From: Polaribacter sp. BAL334
Lineage (GTDB): Bacteria; Bacteroidota; Bacteroidia; Flavobacteriales; Flavobacteriaceae
Length of the DNA: 64,000 nucleotides
NCBI RefSeq assembly: GCF_015767435.1
Contig: NZ_JADWOV010000319.1
Coordinates: 186,001 to 250,000, forward strand
Direction: 5' to 3'
Under the pieces are notes generated by a model. It ran no database searches, was not told the origin of the DNA, and saw only the letters and a list, made by a program, of their open reading frames with translations. The number at the start of each line of letters is the position of its first letter. Positions within the stretch are counted from its first letter, which is position 1. The position numbers and the translations under genes were made by a program. Below are positions 17,398 to 29,246 of the stretch, piece after piece.

Positions 17398-19824
17398 ATG
17401 AAAATATCATACAATTGGTTGCAACAATTTTTGAATGTAAGTTGGGAAGCTGCTAAAACTGGAGAATTGTTGACTAATTTAGGTTTAGAGGTGGAAGGAA
17501 TTGAAAAAGTTGAATCGATTAAAGGAAGTTTGGAAGGGATTGTTGTGGGAGAAGTTTTGACTTGTATTCAACATCCTAATGCGGATAAATTAAAAATAAC
17601 AACAGTTGATTTGGGCGATGGAATTCCTGTGCAAATTGTGTGTGGTGCTCCCAATGTTGCTGTTGGTCAAAAAGTGCCTGTAGCCAATGTTGGAACTACT
17701 TTATATACTGAAAAAGGAGAATCTTTTGTCATCACAAAAAGCAAAATCAGAGGTGAAGTAAGTCATGGAATGATTTGTGCAGAAGATGAAATAGGTTTGG
17801 GAAAAAGTCATGATGGCATCATGATTTTAGATGCTTCTTTAGCATCAGGAACTCCAGCAGCAAAAGTATTTGATATCAAAACAGACTATGTTTTTGAAAT
17901 TGGTTTAACACCCAATAGATCTGATGCCATGAGTCATTATGGTGTGGCAAGAGATTTGAGAGCTGGTTTGATTCAGCGCGATTTAAAATTAGAATTGATT
18001 TCTCCATCTGTAAGTGATTTTCACGTGGATGAGAGAACAGCACGAATTGAAGTTGAGATTCCTAATAAAGAATTGGTGCCTCGTTATTGCGGAATTACCA
18101 TTTCTGATATCAAAATCAAAGAATCTCCAAAATGGATTCAAAATCGACTAAAAGCGATTGGAATTACCCCGAAAAATAATGTGGTTGACATCACAAATTA
18201 TGTGATGCACGAATTAGGACAACCTTTGCATGCTTTTGACGCTCAGAAAATTACAGGAAATAAGGTCATTGTGAAAACACTTCCTGAAGGAACAAAATTC
18301 ACCACTTTAGATGGTGTAGAACGAACTCTTTCTGATGAAGATATTATGATTTGCGATGCCAAAGAAAATCCAATGTGTTTGGGTGGGGTTTTTGGAGGAA
18401 TCAATTCAGGTGTAACTGAACAAACCAATTCAATTTTTTTAGAAAGCGCTTTTTTCAATCCAATTTCTATCAGAAAATCAGCAAAACGTCATGGATTAAA
18501 TACAGATGCTTCCTTCAGATTTGAAAGAGGAATTGATATCAATATGACAAAATATGCTTTAAAAAGAGCTGCTTTATTGATTGAAGAATTTGCAGGAGGA
18601 AAATTAACTTCTGATATTTCTGATTTTTATCCTGATAAAATTGAAGATTATCAGGTATTTTTATCTTACGAAAATGCATTTCGTTTGATTGGTCAAGTAA
18701 TTTCAAAAGATACTATTAAAAATATTTTAGCTTCTCTTGAAATTAAAATTAATAGTGAAACTGAAGGAGGTTTAGGGTTGACAATTCCGTCTTATAGAAC
18801 TGACGTTCAACGTGAAGCTGACATTATTGAAGAAATTTTACGAGTGTATGGCTATAATAATATTGAATTTTCATACAAATTAAATACGTCAATTTCGTTC
18901 GATAAAAATGACGATATTAAAGTGGAAAATAGCGTTGCAAATCAGTTAACTTCTCTTGGTTTTAATGAAACTATGGCGAATTCTTTAACAAAAAGTTCGT
19001 ACGTAAATCTTAGTGAAAATTTACAAGAAAATGCAAATGTAAGTATTTTAAATCCTTTGAGTAATGATTTAAGTGTCCTTCGTCAATCGTTGTTATTCAG
19101 TGGATTAGAATCAGTAAATTACAATATTAACAGAAAGAATAGTTCTTTAAAGTTTTTTGAATTTGGAAAATCATATCACAATTTTGAAAGTGGTTTTTCA
19201 GAAGAAAAACACCTAACACTTTTTGTAACTGGAAATAGAAGTAAAGAATCTTGGAATTCAACTACAAAAACCACTGACTTTTTTTATGTAAAAGGAGTAG
19301 TTACTGCTATTTTATCACGATTAGGAATACACAATCTTAAAAATAATCCAACCAAAAATGATATTTTTTCTGAAGGAATTTCTTTGAGTTTAGGAAAAAC
19401 TATTTTGGTTGATTTTGGTGTTGTAAAGAAATCCATTTTGAAAGAGTTTGGAATCAAACAAGAAGTGTTGTTTGCTGATTTTAAATGGGAAAATGTTTTA
19501 AAATTATCAAATAATCAAAGTTTCAAAGTACGTGAATTGCCAAAATTCCCTCTGGTAAAAAGAGATTTAGCCTTGTTGTTAGATGCAAAAACTGAATTTA
19601 AAGAAGTGTATAATTTGGCTTTTCAATCGGAAAAAAACCTATTGAAAGAAGTTGATTTGTTCGATGTTTATGAAGGTAACAATTTGCCAGATGGAAAAAA
19701 ATCTTATGCAGTAAGTTTTGTGTTGCAAGATGAATCAAAAACGTTGGAAGAAAAGCAAATTGAAAAAATCATGCAAAAATTACAACAAACTTTTGAGAAA
19801 AATTTAAACGCTGTTTTGCGATAA
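17398..19824 (+). CDS. pheT: Phenylalanine-tRNA ligase beta subunit
   Basis: 808 residues, full length. Domains in order: tRNA-binding (EMAP-like) region from about residue 40 (VVGEVLTCIQHPNADKL), B3/B4 editing domain (GLNTDASFRFERGID), B5, the catalytic-like core, and the C-terminal ferredoxin-fold anticodon-binding domain (FPLVKRDLALLLD). It pairs with PheS, which is not in this window. The SD-like AAAAGGAG and a terminator directly after the stop make it a single-gene unit. Confidence 0.98.
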   Translation: MKISYNWLQQFLNVSWEAAKTGELLTNLGLEVEGIEKVESIKGSLEGIVVGEVLTCIQHPNADKLKITTVDLGDGIPVQIVCGAPNVAVGQKVPVANVGTTLYTEKGESFVITKSKIRGEVSHGMICAEDEIGLGKSHDGIMILDASLASGTPAAKVFDIKTDYVFEIGLTPNRSDAMSHYGVARDLRAGLIQRDLKLELISPSVSDFHVDERTARIEVEIPNKELVPRYCGITISDIKIKESPKWIQNRLKAIGITPKNNVVDITNYVMHELGQPLHAFDAQKITGNKVIVKTLPEGTKFTTLDGVERTLSDEDIMICDAKENPMCLGGVFGGINSGVTEQTNSIFLESAFFNPISIRKSAKRHGLNTDASFRFERGIDINMTKYALKRAALLIEEFAGGKLTSDISDFYPDKIEDYQVFLSYENAFRLIGQVISKDTIKNILASLEIKINSETEGGLGLTIPSYRTDVQREADIIEEILRVYGYNNIEFSYKLNTSISFDKNDDIKVENSVANQLTSLGFNETMANSLTKSSYVNLSENLQENANVSILNPLSNDLSVLRQSLLFSGLESVNYNINRKNSSLKFFEFGKSYHNFESGFSEEKHLTLFVTGNRSKESWNSTTKTTDFFYVKGVVTAILSRLGIHNLKNNPTKNDIFSEGISLSLGKTILVDFGVVKKSILKEFGIKQEVLFADFKWENVLKLSNNQSFKVRELPKFPLVKRDLALLLDAKTEFKEVYNLAFQSEKNLLKEVDLFDVYEGNNLPDGKKSYAVSFVLQDESKTLEEKQIEKIMQKLQQTFEKNLNAVLR

Positions 19825-19830
19825 TTTATA

Positions 19831-19854
19831 AGCTCCATATTGGAGCTTTTTTTT
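19831..19854 (+). terminator. Terminator of pheT
   Basis: AGCTCCA-TAT-TGGAGCT (19831-19847) followed by seven T, starting 6 bases after the pheT stop. It overlaps a spurious upstream start of pyrD and so supports the later pyrD ATG. Confidence 0.88.
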
Positions 19855-19866
19855 ATATTTGAGGAT

Positions 19867-20898
19867 ATGTATAAAAATTTTTTAAGACCTATTTTATTTC
19901 TTTTTGACCCAGAGAAAGTTCATTATTTTACCTTCTCTCTCATTGGGTTTTTGTCAAAAATTCCACTTGTTTCTAGCTTATTCAGAAGTTATTTTCAAGT
20001 AAATGATGTGAAATTAGAGCGAAAATTATTTGGTCTTACTTTTAAAAATCCAGTAGGTTTAGCAGCAGGGTTTGATAAAAATGCGGTTTTATACAACGAA
20101 TTGGCTGATTTTGGTTTTGGATTCATCGAAATTGGAACTGTGACACCAAAAGGGCAAGAAGGAAATCCTAAAAAACGCTTGTTTCGTTTGAAAGATGATC
20201 AAGGAATCATCAATAGAATGGGCTTTAACAATCATGGTTTGGAGGCAGTAATTAAACAATTGAAAAAGAACAAACACAAGGTAATTATTGGCGGAAATAT
20301 TGGAAAAAATACGTTCACCTTACCTGAAAATTACACAGCTGATTACATAGAATGTTTCCAAGAATTACATCCTTTTGTGGATTATTTTGTGTTGAATGTG
20401 AGTTGTCCAAATGTGGGAAGTCATGCAAAATTGAATGACAAAGACTATTTGATTTCTTTAATTACGGAATGTCAAAAAGTGAATCAAACATTCAAAATTA
20501 AAAAACCAATTTTACTAAAAATAGCTCCAGACTTGAATCATCATCAATTGGATGAAATTATTGAATTGGTAGCTGAAACAAAAATTGATGGTGTCATTGC
20601 TTCCAATACTTCCACTTCAAGAGAAGATTTAAAAATTTCTAAGGAAATCTTAGCACAAATAGGAAATGGTGGTTTGAGTGGTCAACCTATTAAAAATCAA
20701 AGTACTAGAGTAATACAATATTTGGCTGATAATTCTCAAAAAGCATTTCCAATTATTGGAGTAGGAGGAATTCATTCTGAAGAAGATGCTTTAGAAAAAC
20801 TGAATGCAGGCGCAGATTTAATTCAAATTTACACAGGTTTTATTTATGAAGGCCCAAGTTTGATAAAACGCATCAATAAAGCGATTTTAAATCAGTAA
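19867..20898 (+). CDS. pyrD: Dihydroorotate dehydrogenase (quinone), class 2
   Basis: 343 residues. It oxidises dihydroorotate to orotate with membrane quinone in pyrimidine synthesis. The N-terminal amphipathic helices ([20 protein letters not shown]) are the class 2 membrane tunnel. The FMN/active site shows [28 protein letters not shown] with the catalytic Ser environment, [12 protein letters not shown] and [11 protein letters not shown]. The ATG at 19867 is chosen because the earlier start lies inside the pheT terminator. Confidence 0.97.
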   Translation: MYKNFLRPILFLFDPEKVHYFTFSLIGFLSKIPLVSSLFRSYFQVNDVKLERKLFGLTFKNPVGLAAGFDKNAVLYNELADFGFGFIEIGTVTPKGQEGNPKKRLFRLKDDQGIINRMGFNNHGLEAVIKQLKKNKHKVIIGGNIGKNTFTLPENYTADYIECFQELHPFVDYFVLNVSCPNVGSHAKLNDKDYLISLITECQKVNQTFKIKKPILLKIAPDLNHHQLDEIIELVAETKIDGVIASNTSTSREDLKISKEILAQIGNGGLSGQPIKNQSTRVIQYLADNSQKAFPIIGVGGIHSEEDALEKLNAGADLIQIYTGFIYEGPSLIKRINKAILNQ

Positions 20899-20904
20899 TT
20901 TTCA

Positions 20905-21519
20905 ATGATTGAAATCTTACTTTCATTTGTATTCGCATCATCAGTTTTGGCTATTTCTCCTGGGCCTGATAATATTTTTGTGCTAACTCAAAGCATTGTG
21001 AATGGTAAAAAACAGGGTTTTGCAACCGTTTTTGGATTGATGACAGGATGTATTATTCATACTTCTTTGGTTGCTTTTGGTGTTTCTGCAATCATCAAAA
21101 ATAACGAAAATATCTTCCTTTTATTGAAAGTATTTGGAGCTTCTTATTTGTTGTATTTGGCTTATAAAGTATATCAAAGTGATGCTGAGATTTCCTTTTC
21201 TACTGATAACGTTCAAAAAAAATCTGAAATTCAATTATTCAAAACAGGTTTTTTGATGAATGTATTGAATCCAAAAGTGACTATTTTTTTCTTGGCTTTT
21301 TTTCCTCAATTTTTGTTTTCCAAAGACCTTTCTGTAGTGCTGCAATTTTATATTTTGGGATTTATTTTTATCCTAGTTTCGTTTGTTATTTTTGGAAGTA
21401 TCGCTTTTTTGGGTGGCAAAATATCTACTTATATTCAGCAAAACAAACAAATTGGCTTGGTTTTAAAATGGGCACAAATTTTTGTTTTTGTTGGGATTGC
21501 GCTTTTGATATTTTTGTAA
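20905..21519 (+). CDS. LysE family amino-acid exporter
   Basis: 204 residues, about six hydrophobic helices. The N-terminal signature AISPGPDNIFVLTQSI and the GFLMNVLNPKVTIFFLAFFP segment are typical of LysE/RhtB exporters, which expel basic or other amino acids such as homoserine or threonine. It begins 6 bases after pyrD and is probably co-transcribed with it. Confidence 0.93.
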   Translation: MIEILLSFVFASSVLAISPGPDNIFVLTQSIVNGKKQGFATVFGLMTGCIIHTSLVAFGVSAIIKNNENIFLLLKVFGASYLLYLAYKVYQSDAEISFSTDNVQKKSEIQLFKTGFLMNVLNPKVTIFFLAFFPQFLFSKDLSVVLQFYILGFIFILVSFVIFGSIAFLGGKISTYIQQNKQIGLVLKWAQIFVFVGIALLIFL

Positions 21520-21648
21520 TTGTAATCAATAAAAGGGTTTGGAAATTGTTTTCAAAAAATAGTTGTATTTTTCTCAAAAAAGCATTCTAATTTTTTAAAA
21601 TTCAATAATTTTCCATGGTAAAAAATTTCAGAAATAGCTTACTTTAAC

Positions 21649-21656
21649 TATCTTTG
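21649..21656 (+). promoter_or_regulatory. Candidate -7 box of the HMG-CoA lyase gene
   Basis: TATCTTTG (TAnnTTTG) ends only 6 bases before the ATG at 21663, with TTTC (one off TTTG) at 21626-21629, a spacer of 19. The transcript would be nearly leaderless and the TTG start at 21654, inside the box, is unlikely. Confidence 0.6.
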
Positions 21657-21662
21657 ATTTCA

Positions 21663-22520
21663 ATGAAACAAGTCAAAATCATAGAATGTCCAAGAGATGC
21701 CATGCAAGGCATCAAAAGTCATTTTATTCCTACTGAAAAAAAAGCATTATATATCAATTCTTTGCTGAATGTTGGTTTTGATACCTTAGATTTTGGAAGT
21801 TTTGTGTCGCCCAAAGCGATTCCTCAAATGCGAGATACTGCAGAAGTTTTAGCAATGTTAGATTTGTCAAGAACGCAAACCAAATTGCTAGCAATTGTCG
21901 CCAATACAAGAGGAGCAATGGATGCATCACAATTTGAGGAAATCAATTATTTAGGATATCCTTTTTCTATTTCCGAAAATTTTCAGATGCGAAATACGCA
22001 CAAAACCATTGAGGAATCTATTGAAACTTTGGATGAAATTTTGGAAATTGCTACTAAGACACATAAAGAAGTGGTTGCCTATTTGTCTATGGGTTTTGGA
22101 AATCCATATGGAGATCCTTGGAATGTTGAAATCGTTGGAAAATGGACTGAAAAACTAGCCAAAATGGGTGTAAAAATTTTATCATTATCAGATACAATTG
22201 GCAGTTCAACACCCGAAATTATTGACTATTTATTCTCTAATTTAATTTCTCAATATCCAGCAATTGAGTTTGGTGCGCATTTGCATACCACTCCTGATTC
22301 TTGGTTTGAAAAAGTAAATGCTGCATACAAAGCAGGTTGCGTTCGTTTTGATGGTGCTATTATGGGTTTTGGAGGTTGTCCAATGGCAAAAGATGACTTG
22401 ACAGGAAATATGCCCACTGAAAAATTACTAAGTTATTTTACGGTACAAAAAGCGATTACAAATATAAAACCTATGAGTTTTGAAAGCGCTTATAACAAAG
22501 CATTAGAAATATTTGAATGA
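21663..22520 (+). CDS. Hydroxymethylglutaryl-CoA lyase
   Basis: 285 residues. It splits HMG-CoA into acetoacetate and acetyl-CoA, the last step of leucine breakdown. The TIM-barrel starts with IIECPRDAMQG; the metal site is in FGAHLHTTPDSW and the catalytic Cys loop is GFGGCPMAKDDLTGN. The start at 21663 follows the promoter box. The stop overlaps the nucleotidase start (ATGATG). Confidence 0.95.
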   Translation: MKQVKIIECPRDAMQGIKSHFIPTEKKALYINSLLNVGFDTLDFGSFVSPKAIPQMRDTAEVLAMLDLSRTQTKLLAIVANTRGAMDASQFEEINYLGYPFSISENFQMRNTHKTIEESIETLDEILEIATKTHKEVVAYLSMGFGNPYGDPWNVEIVGKWTEKLAKMGVKILSLSDTIGSSTPEIIDYLFSNLISQYPAIEFGAHLHTTPDSWFEKVNAAYKAGCVRFDGAIMGFGGCPMAKDDLTGNMPTEKLLSYFTVQKAITNIKPMSFESAYNKALEIFE

Positions 22521-24025
22521 TGAAAAATTTCAAGTTTTATATTGTTTTCACCTTTTTAATATCCCTTTTTTCCTGTAAAAAAGAGGATCAAAAAATTAAT
22601 TTTACTTTTTTGCAACTTAATGATGTTTATGAAATTGCACCTATTCAAGGAGGAAAATTTGGAGGAATGGCAAGAGTTGAAACTGTTCATCAAGAATTGC
22701 TAAAAGAAAATAAAAATACACTTTTGATGATGGCTGGCGATTTTTTAAATCCATCTTTGATTGGAACTTTAAAGGTTGATAATGAGCGAGTTTATGGAAG
22801 GCAAATGATTGAAGTGATGAATGCTATGAACTTTGACTTGGTTGCCTTTGGAAATCATGAGTTTGATTTATCTCAAAATGACCTTCAAAAAAGATTGAAT
22901 GAAAGTCAATTTCCTTGGATTTCATCCAATGTAAAATTGATTTCAGAAAAAGATACTGTTGCATTTTACAAAGAAATAAATGGTCAAAAAGTACCCTTAA
23001 AAGATACTTTTATCAAAGAGTTTGAAGATGAAGATGGTACTAAAATCAAAATTGGTTTTATCAGTGTGTGTATTCCTTCCAATCCTAAAGATTATGTTCA
23101 TTATGAAAACATGTTTGACAAAGCAAGGGCTTCTTACAATGCCCTCAAAGATAGTGTTGATGTGGTTTTTGGATTGACACATGTGAAAATTGTGAATGAT
23201 AAACGGATTGCAAAGTTATTGCCAAACATTCCCTTAATTATGGGTGGTCATGAGCACACAAATAGCAAAGATAATGTTGGGAATGTGTTGATTACAAAAG
23301 CGGATGCGAATGCCAAAACAGTATATATTCATAGAATTTCATTTGATAAAAAAACTAATAAAGTGATTGTAAATTCGGAATTGAAAGAAATCAATGATGG
23401 AATTCATGAAGACAAAAAAGTAGGAGGAATTGTTTCAAAATGGCAAAGAATTTTAACGGAAAACATCAAAAAAATCATTGACAATCCCAACGAAATTATT
23501 TACAATGCCAATCCTGGTTTGGATGGTAGAGACACTCCAATTCGAAGTGAGCAAACCAATTTAGGAATTCTCATTACAAAATCAATGTCCTATTCTTTTG
23601 ATAATGAGGTAGATTGTGCTTTGGTGAATGGAGGGTCCATTCGCATTGATGATGTTTTATTGGGAGATATAACTCCAGTTGATATTTTTAGAGTGTTGCC
23701 TTATGGAGGTGCAGTTTTGAAAGTGCAACTCAAAGGAAGATTGTTAAAAAGAGTTTTAGATTATGGTGTTTTAGCAGCTGGAACTGGGGCTTATTTACAG
23801 CGATATAATGCAGAAAAAGTAAACGATATTTGGATGATTAACAATCAACAAATAAATATTCAAAAAACATATACTGTAGCTTTTTCAGACTATTTATTAA
23901 AAGGTTTTGACATTCCTTTTTTATCGGAAAAAAATAAAGAGGTAATTTCAATTTATGAACCAAAACCTGATGAATTGGCTTTTGATATTCGAAAAGCAGT
24001 AGTTGCGTTTTTGAAAAAAAAATAA
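22517..24025 (+). CDS. Bifunctional metallophosphatase/5'-nucleotidase lipoprotein
   Basis: 502 residues. Lipoprotein signal SLFSCKK, then a calcineurin-like metallophosphatase domain (LNDVYEI, MAGDFLNP, FGNHEFD, MGGHEHT) and a C-terminal 5'-nucleotidase domain with NGGSIRIDDVLLGD and YGGAVLKVQL. These periplasmic enzymes release nucleosides and phosphate from nucleotides. It overlaps the HMG-CoA lyase stop by 4 bases. Confidence 0.95.
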   Translation: MMKNFKFYIVFTFLISLFSCKKEDQKINFTFLQLNDVYEIAPIQGGKFGGMARVETVHQELLKENKNTLLMMAGDFLNPSLIGTLKVDNERVYGRQMIEVMNAMNFDLVAFGNHEFDLSQNDLQKRLNESQFPWISSNVKLISEKDTVAFYKEINGQKVPLKDTFIKEFEDEDGTKIKIGFISVCIPSNPKDYVHYENMFDKARASYNALKDSVDVVFGLTHVKIVNDKRIAKLLPNIPLIMGGHEHTNSKDNVGNVLITKADANAKTVYIHRISFDKKTNKVIVNSELKEINDGIHEDKKVGGIVSKWQRILTENIKKIIDNPNEIIYNANPGLDGRDTPIRSEQTNLGILITKSMSYSFDNEVDCALVNGGSIRIDDVLLGDITPVDIFRVLPYGGAVLKVQLKGRLLKRVLDYGVLAAGTGAYLQRYNAEKVNDIWMINNQQINIQKTYTVAFSDYLLKGFDIPFLSEKNKEVISIYEPKPDELAFDIRKAVVAFLKKK

Positions 24026-24026
24026 T

Positions 24027-24058
24027 AAAAAAGCTTCACAATTTGTGAAGCTTTTTTT
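24027..24058. terminator. Bidirectional terminator, nucleotidase / DEAD-box helicase
   Basis: Stem AAAAAAGCTTCACA / TGTGAAGCTTTTTT around ATT: an A run on one side and a T run on the other serve both convergent genes. Confidence 0.9.
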
Positions 24059-24076
24059 TAGTTTTAAAGTGAGATA

Positions 24077-25882
24077 TTATTTTCTTTTTCTACCAAATCC
24101 ACCTGCTTTTTTATCAACAGAGGTTTTTGGGCGATCACTAAATTTTCTATCAGTTCTTTTTCTTCCGCCAAAATCTGCTCCTTTTTTAGCACCACCTTCA
24201 TCACTTCTGCGTCTTCCAAAACCACCTTCTTTTTTAGCAAATGGTTTTTTACCATCTCTTCTTTCATTTCCAGAACGTTCTTTTTTTGTGACTTCAATAT
24301 TCACTGTACGTCCTTCAAAATCAGGTTGGTTACTTGCAAATGCTTCTAAAGTTTTCTCTTCGAAGTTTTTGTCGATTTCAAAAAACGAAAAAGTATCTAA
24401 AATATCAATGGCACCAATTTCAATTTTGTTTCCAATATTTTGGTCGTTGATCAATCCAATCAATTTTGCTGGATTCAAGCTGTCTTTTCTACCAATATTG
24501 ATGAAAAAACGAGTCATATTTTCGCTTGTTACTCTAGTTTTCGAACTTTCTCTTGATAAATCATTCAAATCTTTTGAATTTTCATAATAAGATAAGAACG
24601 TGTTGAATTCGAGAGAAACAAACTTTTTAATCAATTCTTCTCTTGAAAAATCTTCTAACTTTTTATAAATACTAGGTAGAAATTCCTGAATTTCACTTTC
24701 ATTTACAACCGTATTTTTTACTCTATCAATCAAGTGCATTAATTGACTTTCGCAAATTTCTTTTCCAGAAGGAACTCTCGTTTCAATAAACTTTTTGTTG
24801 ATGATTTTTTCAATCGGTCTTAATTTGCTCTTCTCTTTATTGTTCACCAAAACCAACGAAATCCCTTTTTTCCCAGCTCTTCCTGTACGTCCACTTCTAT
24901 GGTTGTAATTTTCGATTTGGTCTGGTAATTTGTGATTGATAATGTGTGTCAAATTATTTACGTCAATTCCACGTGCAGCAACGTCAGTAGCCACTAACAA
25001 TTGCACACTTTTATTGTGGAATTTATCCATTACTGAATCTCTTTGCGCTTGTGATAAATCACCATGCAATGCATCAGCATTGTAACCATCTTTGATTAAT
25101 TTATCAGCAACTTCTTGAGTTTCTCTTCTTGTTCTACAGAAAATAATTCCATAAATATCAGGATTTAAATCTGCAATTCTCTTTAAGGCAAGGTAACGTG
25201 TACTTTCGTTTACCAAATAATATTCGTGACTAACATTGTCTGAACTTTCATTTTTTTGACCAGAAGTAATCTCAACTGGTTTGGTCATGTAGTTTCTAGA
25301 AATAGCTTCAACTTCTGCAGGGAATGTTGCAGAAAACAACAACGTTTGTTTTGTTTTTGGAGTAACTTGTAAGATATTATCTAAATCTTCTTTGAAACCC
25401 ATATTCAACATTTCGTCAGCTTCATCTAACACCAACCATTCTACATTGCCTAATTTTAGTGCTCTTCTGTTGATTAAATCTAACGTTCTACCTGGAGTTC
25501 CCACAATGATTTGAGCACCTTTGTTTAAAGAACGAATTTGTTCTTCCATGCTTGCACCACCATACACAGTAACTACTTTCAAATTTTTTAAATACTTAGA
25601 AAAATCTTGAATGTTTTTACCAATTTGAACAGCTAATTCTCTAGTTGGTGATAAAATAATTGCTTGTGTATTGGAGTTGTTTTCATCTACTAATTGTAAT
25701 ATTGGCAAACTAAATGCGGCAGTTTTTCCTGTTCCTGTTTGTGCAAATGCTTTTAAATCGCTTTTTGAAGAAATAATTTGAGGAATTGCTTTTTCTTGAA
25801 TTACTGTAGGATTTTCATATCCTAAATCTAATAATGCTCTTGTGATAGGTTCTTTCAAACCCAACTCTAAAAATGTTGACAT
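24077..25882 (-). CDS. DEAD-box ATP-dependent RNA helicase (CsdA/DbpA-like)
   Basis: 601 residues. Helicase motifs: AQTGTGKTAA, PTRELA, GTPGR, DEAD, SAT, ATDVAARGID and HRSGRTGRAG. A DbpA-type RNA-binding domain follows (about residues 475-550, MTRFFINIGRKDSLNP), then a basic Gly/Arg/Lys-rich tail with repeated GGFGR elements. It likely acts in ribosome assembly and RNA decay, often at low temperature. Start at 25882 (MSTFLELGL) fits the family; seven upstream codons are optional. Confidence 0.95.
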   Translation of the reverse strand: MSTFLELGLKEPITRALLDLGYENPTVIQEKAIPQIISSKSDLKAFAQTGTGKTAAFSLPILQLVDENNSNTQAIILSPTRELAVQIGKNIQDFSKYLKNLKVVTVYGGASMEEQIRSLNKGAQIIVGTPGRTLDLINRRALKLGNVEWLVLDEADEMLNMGFKEDLDNILQVTPKTKQTLLFSATFPAEVEAISRNYMTKPVEITSGQKNESSDNVSHEYYLVNESTRYLALKRIADLNPDIYGIIFCRTRRETQEVADKLIKDGYNADALHGDLSQAQRDSVMDKFHNKSVQLLVATDVAARGIDVNNLTHIINHKLPDQIENYNHRSGRTGRAGKKGISLVLVNNKEKSKLRPIEKIINKKFIETRVPSGKEICESQLMHLIDRVKNTVVNESEIQEFLPSIYKKLEDFSREELIKKFVSLEFNTFLSYYENSKDLNDLSRESSKTRVTSENMTRFFINIGRKDSLNPAKLIGLINDQNIGNKIEIGAIDILDTFSFFEIDKNFEEKTLEAFASNQPDFEGRTVNIEVTKKERSGNERRDGKKPFAKKEGGFGRRRSDEGGAKKGADFGGRKRTDRKFSDRPKTSVDKKAGGFGRKRK

Positions 25883-26018
25883 ACTGTGTTTTTTGTGATT
25901 CACAGACGCCCACCTGCAAACCGATTGTTATAATTCGACTTGATTTTAAACAAAATAATCTCGTTTCAAAAATCGTGCAAAGGTAATCTAAATAAAATGA
26001 ATAGCAAGTATTTATAAA

Positions 26019-27413
26019 CTATTTTAATTTATTTAAATTCATAAGATATTCATCCAAGTTTGGTGACGAAATAGAAGCATAGCCATTCATTACTTTTCCT
26101 TGTTTATTTACAAGAATTGAACGAGGCATTTTGGAAGTTAAGAATTGGTTTGCTGAGCTGTCATCAGCAAGATAAAATTGTGCTTTGATATCCAATTTTT
26201 CAATACGTTCTGTTTTCACACCATCAATTTTGATTGGAATAAATGCAATATTTTGATAGGTATTTGATAAAAAGTTGATGCGAGAAACCAAATAGGGTTC
26301 AGATACATATTCAGGACTCCAAAAGAAAAGAAACGCATTTTTACCTTTTATCAAATCGTGTATTGATCTTGGAGTATCTAAATAATCATTGATGCTAAAT
26401 TCAACTAATTTACTATTTAAAAGTATTGATTGTGTATCACTGATAAGATTTCTTACTTGATTTTTATCTTCTTCATCAGAGCTAAATTTCAAAAATTTAT
26501 CAAATGGAACTTGATTTAAATTACAACTTGATTTATTGAAAAAATGACTTAGAATTGTTTGCTTTAAGAACGCATTTTTAGTATCCTCATGAGAAATTTT
26601 CTTGTGTATGATTGTCAATAAATCCGATGTAAAATTGGCAGTATAATTCTTTTTCATTGGGGTATAGCCCAAAGAATAGGTTTCATTGTACAAATGATTT
26701 CTTACATATTTTGAATATGGTGGGTAATAAATCAATGAATCGTCATCAATTTCAACAGATTTTCTGTAGTCATAGAACGATTTGTTAATCTCAGGAAGTT
26801 TATCAGATTCTGTCAGTTTTGCATGAATCATTGGGTATTTTTCCAAACGTGCATATAAAGGATAGGTCAAAGCAACTTTTAATACTTTTCGGTAACCATT
26901 ACTTTCTTCAGGATGAGTTTTAACATACTCATCATATAAAAAGAGCTTATCTTTAATTAATGAATCAAATTTTTCTTTAAAATTTTTAGGTTCTAACTTA
27001 TTAAATTCATAAGTGCTGTTTGATTCTCTTTCCTCTTCTAAAAAACAATCAATCAACACATTATTTCGGTCAGCACCTTTTCCAGCAAAAACAAGTGATT
27101 CATCAAAATCCCAAGTATTTAAGCGCAATAATAAACTATCATTTGGTTGTAAATACAAGTATTGATTTTCATATCCATGTGTAAAATAAAACAATCCTTC
27201 AGAGGCAATTTTTAATTCTCCAAAAAAATTATTGTTTTCGTCCAAATAAAAAGTGTCAATTGCTTGATCCATAGAATACAAAATAACATGATCCGATTTT
27301 GGGTGTATGATCTTTCCTCCAAAATAAGTATGAACTTCTTTCACCTCTGATTTACAGTTGATTAAAGAAATTGAGATCGTTATGAATGCAAGATATTTTA
27401 CGTATGTAAACAT
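26019..27413 (-). CDS. TlpA-like thioredoxin-fold lipoprotein lacking CxxC
   Basis: 464 residues. Lipoprotein signal SLINCKSE, a Bacteroidota-type N-terminal beta and helical region (about residues 25-330), and a C-terminal thioredoxin-like domain from about residue 345 (GKNAFLFFWSPEY). The active site usually read WCxxC is WSPEYVSEP, with no Cys, so disulfide chemistry is not expected. The tail IAFIPIKIDG and PRSILVNKQGKV keep the cis-Pro strand of the fold. Role unknown; perhaps a binding or scaffold protein. Confidence 0.82.
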   Translation of the reverse strand: MFTYVKYLAFITISISLINCKSEVKEVHTYFGGKIIHPKSDHVILYSMDQAIDTFYLDENNNFFGELKIASEGLFYFTHGYENQYLYLQPNDSLLLRLNTWDFDESLVFAGKGADRNNVLIDCFLEEERESNSTYEFNKLEPKNFKEKFDSLIKDKLFLYDEYVKTHPEESNGYRKVLKVALTYPLYARLEKYPMIHAKLTESDKLPEINKSFYDYRKSVEIDDDSLIYYPPYSKYVRNHLYNETYSLGYTPMKKNYTANFTSDLLTIIHKKISHEDTKNAFLKQTILSHFFNKSSCNLNQVPFDKFLKFSSDEEDKNQVRNLISDTQSILLNSKLVEFSINDYLDTPRSIHDLIKGKNAFLFFWSPEYVSEPYLVSRINFLSNTYQNIAFIPIKIDGVKTERIEKLDIKAQFYLADDSSANQFLTSKMPRSILVNKQGKVMNGYASISSPNLDEYLMNLNKLK

Positions 27414-27437
27414 TTATTTATTTTACTATAGACAATA

Positions 27438-27445
27438 CAAATTTA
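27438..27445 (-). promoter_or_regulatory. Candidate -7 box of the TlpA-like gene
   Basis: Minus strand TAAATTTG, 25 bases before the ATG at 27413. Confidence 0.5.
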
Positions 27446-27446
27446 G

Positions 27447-29212
<1,766 letters not shown>

Positions 29213-29213
<1 letters not shown>

Positions 29214-29244
29214 AAAAAAGGAAGCTGAAAAGCTTCCTTTTTTG
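29213..29244. terminator. Bidirectional terminator, ABC-F / oxyR
   Basis: GGAAGCT-GAAA-AGCTTCC (29220-29237) with an A run before it and six T after it. A GNRA-type tetraloop caps the stem. Confidence 0.9.
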
Positions 29245-29246
29245 TT

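Noticed and set aside
24045-24587. Rightward 180-codon frame opposite the DEAD-box gene tail
   Set aside because: It is the antisense of the Gly/Arg/Lys-rich repeat tail, which is free of stops on both strands; its composition is a mirror of that tail.
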